From positions 1 through 64,000 of the forward strand of contig NZ_JBHTJT010000049.1 in NCBI RefSeq assembly GCF_042676185.1: 64,000 nucleotides of DNA. Direction: 5' to 3'. The stretch's first letter is position 1; each line of letters opens with the position of its first letter. Shown in pieces: positions 44,960 through 53,685 of the stretch. A model generated the notes under the pieces. It ran no database searches. It had not been told where the DNA came from and saw only the letters and a list, made by a program, of their open reading frames with translations. A program made the translations under genes and the position numbers. The DNA comes from Tropicimonas aquimaris. Lineage in GTDB: Bacteria > Pseudomonadota > Alphaproteobacteria > Rhodobacterales > Rhodobacteraceae.

Positions 44960-45170
44960 TAATCCACGCTGCTGTCCGGCCGCGAGATTGACAGCCATTG
45001 CCTCGTCCCGTCGGTAGGCGCAGGCGTTCCGACACGAGGAGAAAGGCCGTGACCGGCACTATTGCAAACATCCGTGATCTCTCGCTGTCGTTCGGCCACG
45101 TTCGTTATCCCGACGCGGGCTCCATCGCGGTGGCGGACCACGCGCCGGGAACCGAGGCCGCCGACCATGC
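44960..45170 (+). pseudogene. Relic of a nosD-nosF junction (second nos cluster)
   Basis: The segment reproduces the end of nosD, the intergene and the start of nosF seen at 14955-15260. The nosD end survives as SGREIDSHCLVPSVGAGVP (compare PGGVIDSHPLVSPVGAGVP). A GTG at 45049 opens VTGTIANIRDLSLSFGHVR (compare VTDTILDIRNLSLSFGRLR). After a deletion of about 54 codons that removes Walker A, it resumes with PDAGSIAVADHAPGTEAA (compare PDAGSIAIAGHVPATDAA). Homology then stops near 45170. It is nonfunctional. Confidence 0.85.
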
Positions 45171-45459
45171 GCCCCTTCTTGGGGGCATCCACGGCGCGAA
45201 CTTGCCGGCCCGCCTTCTGGACTTTGGCGTTCGCCCTGCTGGCCGCGCCTTTTGCGCCATGGCCACGGACTGCCGGGTCGGCCTAACGCACTTCGAATGC
45301 AAGGCTTCCGAATACTGGAACCAATCGCTCCGTCCGAAATCCTGACCCTGCCGCAAGGGCGGCAAAGGCATGGCCGACCCGACCCAGGAAGGCGGGCAGC
45401 TGGCCTGTCTTCGAAAATGTCGTTGGCACGACCGGTCTCCGGGAGGGACTTACCTTATG
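45171..45459. other. Noncoding stretch after the nos relic
   Basis: No gene recognised. A short frame starting MRPFLGASTARTCRPAFW at 45169 has the look of a hydrophobic N-terminus but stops after about 74 codons. Confidence 0.3.
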
Positions 45460-46812
45460 TTAGCAGGTCGTGCAGTTTTCGACCCGGAGCCACGCCGGTT
45501 GCGCGCAGACACCGGCGAAGTCCTGTTGCATCTCCGCGAGCCAGGCGTCGAGGTAGCTCAGGAACGCTCCGCCTGATGTCTGGACCGGGCGGTATCGAGG
45601 CGACCAGTTACCGGCGGACCAGGCATCCCATGGCGAGGTCGTCGAGATGTGGGACCCAAGCTGCGAGTTCCGCACGATGCACTTGCCGACCGCTTCGAGG
45701 CACCGTCGGCTGATCTGCCCGCCATCCGCCTCGAGGTGATCCGAATTGCCGAGGATGCTGCGGTAGTCCGCCCCCTTCGGCACGCAATAGGGCGTGGCGC
45801 GCACGCCCTCGAACCATTGCCTTCCAAGGAAACTCGTCCCGTTTGGCCCCGCTTCCGAACCATCATGCGTGAAACGGCAGCGATCAAAGACAAACCCGTG
45901 GGGCATCCAGAGGTTGGTGCTAGGCGCCAGCGCCCAGCTTCTTGCGACGCGAGCGCCGCGGGTGACAACTTCGCATCGATCAAAGAAGGCGGTGGCCCCT
46001 CCGAAGATGAAATCGACATCGCCGGATATCCGGCACCCTGACAGGAAGCTGCGCCCGATGCCCGCGACGGGAGCTTGCAGATAGAGCGTGTCCTGGAAGC
46101 TCTCAAGATGCAGATCGTGGAGATGGACACGATCCGCGCCGGCGACATGGCAGGCGACGGCCTGGTGCTGACCCTGCGCGTAACGTCCATGAACGTCTGC
46201 TTCTGCGCCAGATGGCGCGGCCTCCTTGCGGTCGCAGGCGTAATCGTTGCGGATCGTCATGCCCGCGACGCAGGTGTCGCCACGCTCGATCCGCAGGACC
46301 GCCGTATTGCCTGTGGTGATCCGTTCGCGCGCCACGATACGGGCGAACTGGGCGCGCACCGGTGGCGGCGCGGCGGCGAAATTTGCGCCGAACCGCTCTT
46401 GATATTCCCGGCCCGGCATTCGCGCGTCGATCCGGGCGGCCAGCGTCACCTTGTCGGGCCCGGTGCCCAGCAACGACAGCGGTGGTGCTTCGGCCGGCAG
46501 GAACACAGGCCCCCGGTAGAAGCCTGATGCGATCCGGATCACCCGCCGCCCGCCATCCCGCGCACCCGCGCCATCCCTTATCGCCTGGTCGACCGCGGCC
46601 TGAAGGGTCCGGAAGCGATGCGGCGGGTCCGCAGGCGCTTCGCTGTCGACAATGTAGTCGACGGCCGAAGTCTCCCAATCCGGCACCTCGGGCACCCATG
46701 GATCGGCAAGCGCGGCCCCCATGAGGTCCGCGCCGGAAAGCACCGCCGCGCTTGACACGGCCGTCCGCGTGAACGGGGCGGCGTCTGGCGGCCAGTCCGG
46801 GAAGCGGTTCAC
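45460..46812 (-). CDS. Pectinesterase (carbohydrate esterase family 8)
   Basis: A 450-residue pectin methylesterase that removes methyl groups from galacturonate residues. The catalytic signatures are intact: QDTLYLQ, GDVDFIFGGATAFF (both catalytic Asp) and LGRQW (Arg). No signal peptide is visible (MNRFPDWPPDAAPFTRTAVS), so it probably acts in the cytoplasm on imported oligosaccharides. The start is GTG 46812, overlapping the stop of the GH105 gene (GTGA). It is the last gene of the pectin operon. Confidence 0.88.
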   Translation of the reverse strand: MNRFPDWPPDAAPFTRTAVSSAAVLSGADLMGAALADPWVPEVPDWETSAVDYIVDSEAPADPPHRFRTLQAAVDQAIRDGAGARDGGRRVIRIASGFYRGPVFLPAEAPPLSLLGTGPDKVTLAARIDARMPGREYQERFGANFAAAPPPVRAQFARIVARERITTGNTAVLRIERGDTCVAGMTIRNDYACDRKEAAPSGAEADVHGRYAQGQHQAVACHVAGADRVHLHDLHLESFQDTLYLQAPVAGIGRSFLSGCRISGDVDFIFGGATAFFDRCEVVTRGARVARSWALAPSTNLWMPHGFVFDRCRFTHDGSEAGPNGTSFLGRQWFEGVRATPYCVPKGADYRSILGNSDHLEADGGQISRRCLEAVGKCIVRNSQLGSHISTTSPWDAWSAGNWSPRYRPVQTSGGAFLSYLDAWLAEMQQDFAGVCAQPAWLRVENCTTC

Positions 46813-47906
46813 CGGCTGGCGCGTATCGCCGGCCGGCTCTGCGCCAGCTCAAGGTCGGCCGCTACGGCCATCATCAGCGGCCCGACCCCCTTGGCGTCGT
46901 CCGCCACCCGCCGCTCGGAGAGGTAGTATTCGGCCGAGCCGTCCCGAAAACGATCCCCGAACGTGCCCAAGCCGGCGACCTCGCAAATCTCGACGAACTC
47001 CATGCCGCCCGACGGGGTCGGGCGCAGCGCCTGTGCCGTGAGCCGATCGAGCAGGCCATGGCACGCACCGTTCCAGAGCCCGAGCGCCCTGGCACGGAGC
47101 AGGGCGTAGATGAACATCGCCGAGGCCGAGCTCTCTTCGTAGTTCCCGGCAAGGTCCGGCCGGTCGATGACCTGAAGCCAGAGGCCGTCCGGCTGGCGCA
47201 GCGCGTCGATCCGCTCGAGGAGGGTCACGGTGCGCCCACAGAGCGGCGCAAACCGCTGAGGCCCCGCAAGCTCCGCGATATCGACAAGCGCCATGGCGAG
47301 CCAGCCGAGCGCGCGGGCCCAGTGGGCGCTGGAGTGGCCCGTTTCCGGGTCGGCCCAGGGCTGCTTGCGCGCCTCGTCGACCGCGTGGGCATAGAGCCCG
47401 GTCTCGGGCACATGGGTCATGTCGAGCGCCGTGCCGACCTGGGCCAGCGCGTCGCCGATCAGGGCCTCGTCGCCGATCCGCAGGCCATACCCGACCTGGA
47501 AAGGCGCACCCATGTAGATCCCGTCGAGCCAGACTTGCCACGGGTAGCGGAGCTTGTGCCAGTAGACGCCCGAACGCGTGCGCGGATGGGTGGAGAGCTG
47601 CCGGGCCAGCAGGGCGGCCGCGTCGAGATAGACCGGCCTACCGGTGATCTCGTGCAGATAGAGCAGCGCGCGCCCGGGCAGCACGTTGTCGATGTTGTAC
47701 TCGTTGGGATCGTAGCCCGAAAGGACGGGCCCGTCCTCCATCCGCGCGTCCACAAGGCGGGCGAGGTGATCGCTCCAGAGCGGATCGCCGGTGGCCCGAT
47801 GAAGGCACTCGAGCCCGCGATAGATGCAGCCATCCTCGTAGCACCATGCCCCGTTCTTATAGGGGTGGTAGGCCCGGACATAGGTGTCGAAAAACTCCAT
47901 CAGCAT
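46809..47906 (-). CDS. GH105/GH88-family unsaturated rhamnogalacturonyl/glucuronyl hydrolase
   Basis: A 365-residue (alpha/alpha)6-barrel hydrolase that removes unsaturated uronic acid residues left by pectate lyases. Family marks are YDPNEYNIDNVLPGRALLYL, WLDGIYMGAPFQVGYG (with the catalytic Asp), SSAHWARALGWLAMALVD and NYEESSASAMFIYALLR. There is no signal peptide. It overlaps GH28 by 7 bp upstream and the pectinesterase by 4 bp downstream. Confidence 0.88.
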   Translation of the reverse strand: MLMEFFDTYVRAYHPYKNGAWCYEDGCIYRGLECLHRATGDPLWSDHLARLVDARMEDGPVLSGYDPNEYNIDNVLPGRALLYLHEITGRPVYLDAAALLARQLSTHPRTRSGVYWHKLRYPWQVWLDGIYMGAPFQVGYGLRIGDEALIGDALAQVGTALDMTHVPETGLYAHAVDEARKQPWADPETGHSSAHWARALGWLAMALVDIAELAGPQRFAPLCGRTVTLLERIDALRQPDGLWLQVIDRPDLAGNYEESSASAMFIYALLRARALGLWNGACHGLLDRLTAQALRPTPSGGMEFVEICEVAGLGTFGDRFRDGSAEYYLSERRVADDAKGVGPLMMAVAADLELAQSRPAIRASR

Positions 47907-49411
47907 GGGGTCATGTCCTCGTCCTCTGTGAAGCAGGTCACGGTGCCGGTGACCTCGGCGTTCCGGGCAATCACGCCGGCATGGCGCACCGGCTTGACGC
48001 CGAGTGCCATCAGTGGTTCCGCCGCGCGCGCATCGGGATCGTAAGAGACCTCGAAGCCCGCAATTGCGATCCCTCCAACGGGCGCTTCGGGCAGGCCGAG
48101 CACGGCCGCCGCGGCGAGAGAAACCCGATGCGCACGAACGTTCGTCAGGCTGATCCCGCGCAGGCTGGGCGTGGTCTCGTCCACCGGTGCAGGCGCGCGG
48201 TTCTGGACCCAGTCGTCCTTGCCGTCGGGATCGCAGAAATAGAAGGCGTTAACCGCCAGCGGCGTCGGCACGTCCCACATCTCGACATTGCGCATGGACA
48301 CCCGCTCGACGGTGCCACCCCTGCCCCGCCGCGTCTTGAGCCGCAGCCCGCGGTCAGTGGCGTGGAACTCGCAGTCCGAGATCGTAACGTTGTGGATGCC
48401 GCCCGACATTTCCGAGCCGAGGACGACCGCGCCGTGCCCGCGCTGCATCCGGCAATGCGAGATCCGGACGTCGCGCGTTGGCGCCAGGTGGTCGGTCTGT
48501 CCAGGCCCACGCTTGCCCGCCTTGATGGCGATGCAATCGTCGCCGACGGAGAAATCCACGCCCGCGATCTCGACCGCCTCGCAGCTCTCAGGGTTCAGCC
48601 CGTCGGTGTTCGGGCTGTCGGGCGGGTTCTCGATCCTCACGGAGGAAACATGCAACCGGCGGCACCGGTAGGGATGCACCGTCCAGGACGGCGAATTGCG
48701 GATGGTGACGCCGGTGACGCTGATATCGGCGCCATGGACGAGGTGGAGCGTGCGCGGCCGCCGGGCGCCGTTGCGGCGCTCCTTCGGCCAGTGCCACCAG
48801 TCGCCGCGATCGCCGCCGCCGTCGATCACGCCGCGCCCGGTGATCGCGAGGCGATCGCAGTCGATCGCCGTGACCAGCGCCGCGTAACAGGGTTCCGGCA
48901 GGCCTTCCCAGGTGCCCAGAACGCGGCCGTCCGCGGTCCGTTCGGGCAGTATTGGCCAGCCTTCCCGGTCGGATCGGGCGGCGAGTTCCGCGCCCTCGTC
49001 GAGATGCAGCGTCATCCGCGGCTTCAGGAACAGCGGACCGGTAACATGGCGGCCGCGCCCGAGCCGGAGCGTGCCGCCCGGGGGCACCGCGTCGATAGCG
49101 CGGGCAAAGGCTTCAGTGTTGTCCGGGTGCATCGCGTCGACGCCGAAATCCGCCGCCTCGACCAAACCGGCGCAGGGCTGCGTCCGAAACTCCAGCGAGC
49201 CGATGTCGGTTTCGAGCCTGTAACCCGTGTCCGGGGCGAGCCCGTCGAGGAAGAGCGCGGCCGCCCGCGCCTCTCCGGCCGCCACGCGCCGGCCTTCCGC
49301 GTCCCGGAGCGTCCAGTAGATCGGCTCCGACAGCGCGAACCGCGCGCCGTCGGGCGCCAAAAGGAGGGAAACGGTTCTCGCGGTGGTCGCAAGAACGCGA
49401 AGGCCGGCCAT
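47900..49411 (-). CDS. Polygalacturonase-like glycoside hydrolase family 28
   Basis: A 503-residue right-handed beta-helix enzyme. All four GH28 signatures are seen: SPNTDGLNPESC, GDDCIAIKAGK, GHGAVVLGSE and RGLRLKTRRG. An N-terminal fibronectin-like stretch of about 85 residues precedes the helix, as in exo-acting members. There is no export signal, so it probably trims galacturonate from imported oligogalacturonides. It overlaps the GH105 gene. Confidence 0.9.
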   Translation of the reverse strand: MAGLRVLATTARTVSLLLAPDGARFALSEPIYWTLRDAEGRRVAAGEARAAALFLDGLAPDTGYRLETDIGSLEFRTQPCAGLVEAADFGVDAMHPDNTEAFARAIDAVPPGGTLRLGRGRHVTGPLFLKPRMTLHLDEGAELAARSDREGWPILPERTADGRVLGTWEGLPEPCYAALVTAIDCDRLAITGRGVIDGGGDRGDWWHWPKERRNGARRPRTLHLVHGADISVTGVTIRNSPSWTVHPYRCRRLHVSSVRIENPPDSPNTDGLNPESCEAVEIAGVDFSVGDDCIAIKAGKRGPGQTDHLAPTRDVRISHCRMQRGHGAVVLGSEMSGGIHNVTISDCEFHATDRGLRLKTRRGRGGTVERVSMRNVEMWDVPTPLAVNAFYFCDPDGKDDWVQNRAPAPVDETTPSLRGISLTNVRAHRVSLAAAAVLGLPEAPVGGIAIAGFEVSYDPDARAAEPLMALGVKPVRHAGVIARNAEVTGTVTCFTEDEDMTPC

Positions 49412-49438
49412 GGTGGTATCCGTTTCAGGTGGTGGGCT

Positions 49439-49459
49439 GCCGGGCCACGGGGGCCCGGC
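49439..49459 (-). repeat. Hairpin between the binding-protein gene and GH28
   Basis: GCCGGGC, 7-base loop, GCCCGGC between the ABC substrate-binding-protein gene and GH28. Such stems after binding-protein genes often stabilise the upstream part of the message so that this subunit is made in excess. Confidence 0.45.
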
Positions 49460-49478
49460 TTCCGGAGTGGTGGTCAGG

Positions 49479-50741
49479 TCAGGATCTGACGTCTTCGAGG
49501 GCTTCCTCGATCGCGTAGATCATCTCGTCGGCCGCGGTCGCGGCGTCGATTTCGCCGTAGGCGAAGAGCTCCAGGTTGTCCTGCAGCGCCGAGCGCACGT
49601 CCGGGTGCTCCATCATCGGGTGGATGCCCGGCCCCTTGGCGTTGATGACCCGGTCCTGCGCCTCGATCTGCATCGGCTCGATGTCGCCGGCGTCGATCAG
49701 TTGCTGGCGGGCGGTCGTGGAGGCCGGCACGCCGCGGGTGGACCCGAGTGCCGAAACGCCCTCGGGCTCGTTCAGCAGGCAATTGACGATCTGCGCCGCG
49801 GCTTCCTTGTTTTCGGAGTTTTTCGAGATCGAGAACACCATCGAGGCCTTGCGGTAGATGCCCGGGGTCTTCTCGCCGTCCTGGCTCAGCAGGTCGGTGT
49901 AGACCAGTTCCTGACCCTCCTGGAGCGGATCGGAGATCTTGAAGTAGGTGGAATCCCACTGGTAGGTGCCCGCGATCTTGCCGGCGGCCCAGTTCGGGTT
50001 CTCCTGCAGCGGCACGTTGCCAGCGGCGGCGACCTGCTTCCACGGGATGATGACGTGGTTGTCGACGAGTTCCTGGTAGAACTCGATCGCCTCGGTCAGC
50101 TCCTCCTTCGTCCAGGCGATCTCGTTGGTCGCGGGGTCGATCAACGGCTTGCCGGTCTTCTGGGTGCCATAGAGCGTCATGATGAGCGAGGCGTCGAGCG
50201 CGGCGGCCTCGAACGGGTAGTAATCCTCACCGAGCTTCTCCTGGAACACCGGGCCGGCGGCGATCAGGTCGTCCCAGGTCTTCGGCAGCTCGAGCCCGGC
50301 CTTCTCCCAGGTGGTCTTGTTGAACACGAACAGGCGCCCGGTGGTCGACACGGGCAGGCCGTTCAGCTTGCCGGCCATCGAACCGGCCTCGATCTGGGTC
50401 TCGTCCCAGTTCGACAGGTCGATGATGCCGGAGAGTTCCTTCAGATCGGCCAGCCCCTCGCCATTCGCCGAATAGATCGACAGCCACGGCCAGTTCACCT
50501 GCATGATGTCGGCCTCGGTGCCGCCCGCGATCTGGGTGGTCAGCTTCTCGAAATGACCGGACCAGCCGGTGAACTCGGGGCTGATGGTGTGGCCATGCTT
50601 CTCGCCACAGACCTTCAGGGCTTCCTGCGTGGCGAGGTGGCGGCTGTCGCCGCCCCACCAGCTCATCCGCAGATCGGCGGCGCTGGCATTGGTCGCGAGG
50701 GCTGTCGTGGCGAGCGCGAGGCTCAGTAGGCTGAGTTTCAT
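49479..50741 (-). CDS. ABC transporter sugar-binding protein (CUT1), probably for oligogalacturonides
   Basis: A 420-residue periplasmic binding protein of the family 1 (MalE/UgpB/TogB-like) group, with a Sec signal (MKLSLLSLALATTALATNASA). It has the aromatic-rich start RMSWWGGDSRH and WDSTYFKISDPL. It lies between the ABC genes and the pectinolytic genes, which points to oligogalacturonide uptake. The start ATG 50741 has GGGAGGAAAA upstream. Confidence 0.9.
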   Translation of the reverse strand: MKLSLLSLALATTALATNASAADLRMSWWGGDSRHLATQEALKVCGEKHGHTISPEFTGWSGHFEKLTTQIAGGTEADIMQVNWPWLSIYSANGEGLADLKELSGIIDLSNWDETQIEAGSMAGKLNGLPVSTTGRLFVFNKTTWEKAGLELPKTWDDLIAAGPVFQEKLGEDYYPFEAAALDASLIMTLYGTQKTGKPLIDPATNEIAWTKEELTEAIEFYQELVDNHVIIPWKQVAAAGNVPLQENPNWAAGKIAGTYQWDSTYFKISDPLQEGQELVYTDLLSQDGEKTPGIYRKASMVFSISKNSENKEAAAQIVNCLLNEPEGVSALGSTRGVPASTTARQQLIDAGDIEPMQIEAQDRVINAKGPGIHPMMEHPDVRSALQDNLELFAYGEIDAATAADEMIYAIEEALEDVRS

Positions 50742-50758
50742 GTTTTCCTCCCTTGAAC

Positions 50759-51889
50759 TCAGTGTGCTGCGGTGGCGAGCGATACGTTCTCGCCGGTATC
50801 GGCATCGAACAGGTGCACATGAGACCCGGCCGGCCGCAGGCCGACGCTCTCGCCACGCGCAAAACGCTTCTCGAAACGGTCCGAAGGCACGACGGCGACG
50901 AGCTGCGCGTCGCCAAGCCTGGCGTGCAGGTTCACCTCGTGCCCCATGAACTCGACATGGCTGATCGTGGCGGTGAAGGCGCCCTCGCTGCCCGGCGCGA
51001 CCACATGCAACTGCTGCGGCCGGATGCCGAAGGTCACCGGGCCGTTCCCGGTCTGGATCCGGTGGGCGAGCCCGTCGGCGATGGCGATGGTCTGCCCGCC
51101 CGCCGTCAGCTGCGGCAGGTCGCCGTCGCGGGTCAGCACGGCCGGAAAGAGGTTCATCTCCGGCATGCCGATGAAGCCCGCGACGAAGGCGTTGGCGGGG
51201 CGCTCGTAGAGCGTCTCCGGATCGGCCACCTGCATGATGTAACCGTCCTTCATCACGCAGATCCGGTCGCCCATCGTCATCGCCTCGACCTGGTCGTGTG
51301 TGACGTAGACGACCGTGGCGGGGCGCCCCTCCTCGCGCAGGCGCTTGTGCAGGTCGGTGATCCGCACCCGCATCGAGGCGCGCAGCTTGGCGTCTAGGTT
51401 CGACAGCGGCTCGTCGAAGAGAAAGACCTCCGGCTGCTTGATAAGGGCCCGCCCGAGCGCCACCCGCTGCGCCTGCCCGCCCGAAAGCTGCTTGGGCAGC
51501 CGGTCGAGCAGTTCCTCGATCTCCAGGACGCCGGAAACCTCGTTGGTCGCCGCGTTGATCTGGTCCTTCGGCGTCCCGCGCAATTGCAAACCGAAGCCAA
51601 GGTTCCGCCGCACCTTCATGTGCGGGTAGAGCGCGTAGTTCTGGAACACCATCGCGATGCCGCGCTTGCCCGGCACGAGATCGTTGACCACGCGGTTGCC
51701 GATGCGGACCTCGCCGCCGGTGATCGTCTCCAGCCCGGCGATCATCCGAAGCGTGGTCGACTTGGCGCAGCCCGACGGGCCGACGAGCACCATGAACTCG
51801 CCTTCGTGAACGTCGAGGTCGATCCCGTGCACCGCCTTGAAGCCGTTGCCATAGGTTTTCACGACCGATTTGAGTTGCAGTTCAGCCAT
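50759..51889 (-). CDS. CUT1 sugar ABC transporter ATPase (UgpC/MsmK-like)
   Basis: A 376-residue ATPase with C-terminal MalK-type regulatory domain. Walker A reads GPSGCAKST, with Ala in place of the usual Gly before the Lys. The signature LSGGQAQRVALGRAL and the Walker B VFLFDEPLSNLDAKLR are standard. I start it at ATG 51889, which overlaps the upstream permease stop by one base. It energises the two adjacent permeases. Confidence 0.93.
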   Translation of the reverse strand: MAELQLKSVVKTYGNGFKAVHGIDLDVHEGEFMVLVGPSGCAKSTTLRMIAGLETITGGEVRIGNRVVNDLVPGKRGIAMVFQNYALYPHMKVRRNLGFGLQLRGTPKDQINAATNEVSGVLEIEELLDRLPKQLSGGQAQRVALGRALIKQPEVFLFDEPLSNLDAKLRASMRVRITDLHKRLREEGRPATVVYVTHDQVEAMTMGDRICVMKDGYIMQVADPETLYERPANAFVAGFIGMPEMNLFPAVLTRDGDLPQLTAGGQTIAIADGLAHRIQTGNGPVTFGIRPQQLHVVAPGSEGAFTATISHVEFMGHEVNLHARLGDAQLVAVVPSDRFEKRFARGESVGLRPAGSHVHLFDADTGENVSLATAAH

Positions 51890-52797
51890 CAGCCTTTGAC
51901 TCCTCCCGACGAGATGCCCTCGATGAAATACTTCTGGGCCATGAAGAACACGATCAGCGAGGGCGTGAGGGTGAGCACCGACATCGCGAGGATCTGGTTC
52001 CAGTTGAAGGCCTCGGTCGTGTCGATGGAGAGCTTGAGCGCCAGGCTCACCGGGTAATGCTCGACCGAGGAGATGTAGATCAGCGGCCCGAGGAAGTCGT
52101 TCATGGTCCACATGAACTGGAACAGGCAGACCGAGATGATCGCCGGGGCCAGCATCGGCACCACGATGTAGAGCAGCGTCTGGATCGTCGTCGCCCCGTC
52201 GACCCGCGCGGCCTCTTCCATGTCACGCGGGATGGCGCGCAGGAACTGGATCACCATGAAGACGAAGAAGGCGTCGCCCGCAAAAGCCGAAGGCACCCAG
52301 AGCGGCAGGAAGCTGTCGAGCCAGCCGAGTTCCCTGAACAGCAGGTACTGCGGGATGCGGGTGACCACGTTCGGCAGCAGCAGCGTCGCGATCACGGTGG
52401 CAAACAGGATCTTCTTGCCCGGGAACTCGAAGCGCGCGAAGCCATAGGCCACCAGGGTGCAGGAGATCGCCGTGCCAATCACCTTGGGGATCACGATCCA
52501 GAGCGAGTTGAGGAAGAAATGCCCGAAAGTGTAGGGCGTGGAGGTCTTCCAGCCGTCGATATAGCCCTGCAGTGTCGGCTCCTTCGGCCAGAACCCGGCG
52601 GAAGAGAACATCTCCGCGTTGGTCTTGAATGAGGCGCCGATCATCCAGATCAGCGGGTAGATCATGATCAGCCCGACGATGGTCAGCAGGCTGTAGCGCA
52701 GGGACGAGGAGATCCGGCGCTGGCGGCGCAGCTTGACCTCGATGTCGGTGGGCGGGATGACGGCGGACCGGACGTTGACTTCGGAAATATTGGCCAT
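51889..52797 (-). CDS. CUT1 sugar ABC transporter permease (MalG-like)
   Basis: A 302-residue permease with six transmembrane helices and the EAA loop EEAARVDGATTIQTLLYIVVP that docks the ATPase. It has a long cytoplasmic N-terminus. It follows the first permease by 3 bp. Confidence 0.92.
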   Translation of the reverse strand: MANISEVNVRSAVIPPTDIEVKLRRQRRISSSLRYSLLTIVGLIMIYPLIWMIGASFKTNAEMFSSAGFWPKEPTLQGYIDGWKTSTPYTFGHFFLNSLWIVIPKVIGTAISCTLVAYGFARFEFPGKKILFATVIATLLLPNVVTRIPQYLLFRELGWLDSFLPLWVPSAFAGDAFFVFMVIQFLRAIPRDMEEAARVDGATTIQTLLYIVVPMLAPAIISVCLFQFMWTMNDFLGPLIYISSVEHYPVSLALKLSIDTTEAFNWNQILAMSVLTLTPSLIVFFMAQKYFIEGISSGGVKG

Positions 52798-52800
52798 GGG

Positions 52801-53685
52801 TCAGTTCCTCTTGTCGCCGGCGTAGTAGACCCACTTCTTCGACGACCAGAAGGCGATCAGGGTCAGCACCATGATGATGGCAAAGAGCACCCAGGCGATG
52901 GCCGACGCGTAGCCCATGTCGAAGCTCTTGAACGCCTCGTCGTAGATGTAGAGCGGCAGCAGGTAGGTCGATTTCAGAGGACCGCCCTGGGTGATGATGT
53001 AGGGACCGTTGAACTCCTGGAACGCCTGAACGGTCTGCATGATCAGGTTGAAGAAGATCACCGGCGTGATCAGCGGCAGCGTCACGTGGCGGAAGATGCG
53101 CCAGGGGCCCGCGCCATCGATGGCCGCCGCCTCGTAGAGCGATTTGTCCACCGATTGCAGCGCGGCAAGGAAGATCACCATGGCCGAACCGAATTGCCAG
53201 CAGCGCAACAGCGTGATGGTGAAGAGCGCGTTGGACGGCTCCCCGAACCAGTTGACCGGCTCCCCGCCGAGCCCCGTGATGACCATGTTGACCAGCCCGG
53301 TATCGGCGAAGATGTAGCGCCAGAGCACGGCGATCGCGATCGAGCCGCCGAGGATGGAGGGCACGTAATAGGCCGTCCGGAACAGGTTGATCGCCTTGAG
53401 GCGGTAGTTCAGCACCACCGCGATGAAGAGCGCGAAGGTCAGCTTCAGCGGCACCGTGGTGAAGACGTAGATCAGGGTGACCTTCAGCGACTTGTCGAAG
53501 GTGCGGTCGCGGGTGAAGAGCTTCTCGTAGTTCTTCGTGCCGACCCATTCCGGACGCGACAGCAGGTCGTAATCGGTGAAGCTCAGGAAGAACGAGGCTA
53601 CGAAGGGAAACGCGGTGAATAGCAGCAGCCCGATCACGTAGGGGGCCACGTACCACAGCCCGAGATACTTGCTGTCACCACCCAT
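52801..53685 (-). CDS. CUT1 sugar ABC transporter permease (MalF/UgpA-like)
   Basis: A 294-residue permease with six transmembrane helices and the EAA loop YEAAAIDGAGPWRIFRHVTL. Its ATG overlaps the stop of the GH4 gene by one base (TGATG). Confidence 0.92.
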   Translation of the reverse strand: MGGDSKYLGLWYVAPYVIGLLLFTAFPFVASFFLSFTDYDLLSRPEWVGTKNYEKLFTRDRTFDKSLKVTLIYVFTTVPLKLTFALFIAVVLNYRLKAINLFRTAYYVPSILGGSIAIAVLWRYIFADTGLVNMVITGLGGEPVNWFGEPSNALFTITLLRCWQFGSAMVIFLAALQSVDKSLYEAAAIDGAGPWRIFRHVTLPLITPVIFFNLIMQTVQAFQEFNGPYIITQGGPLKSTYLLPLYIYDEAFKSFDMGYASAIAWVLFAIIMVLTLIAFWSSKKWVYYAGDKRN

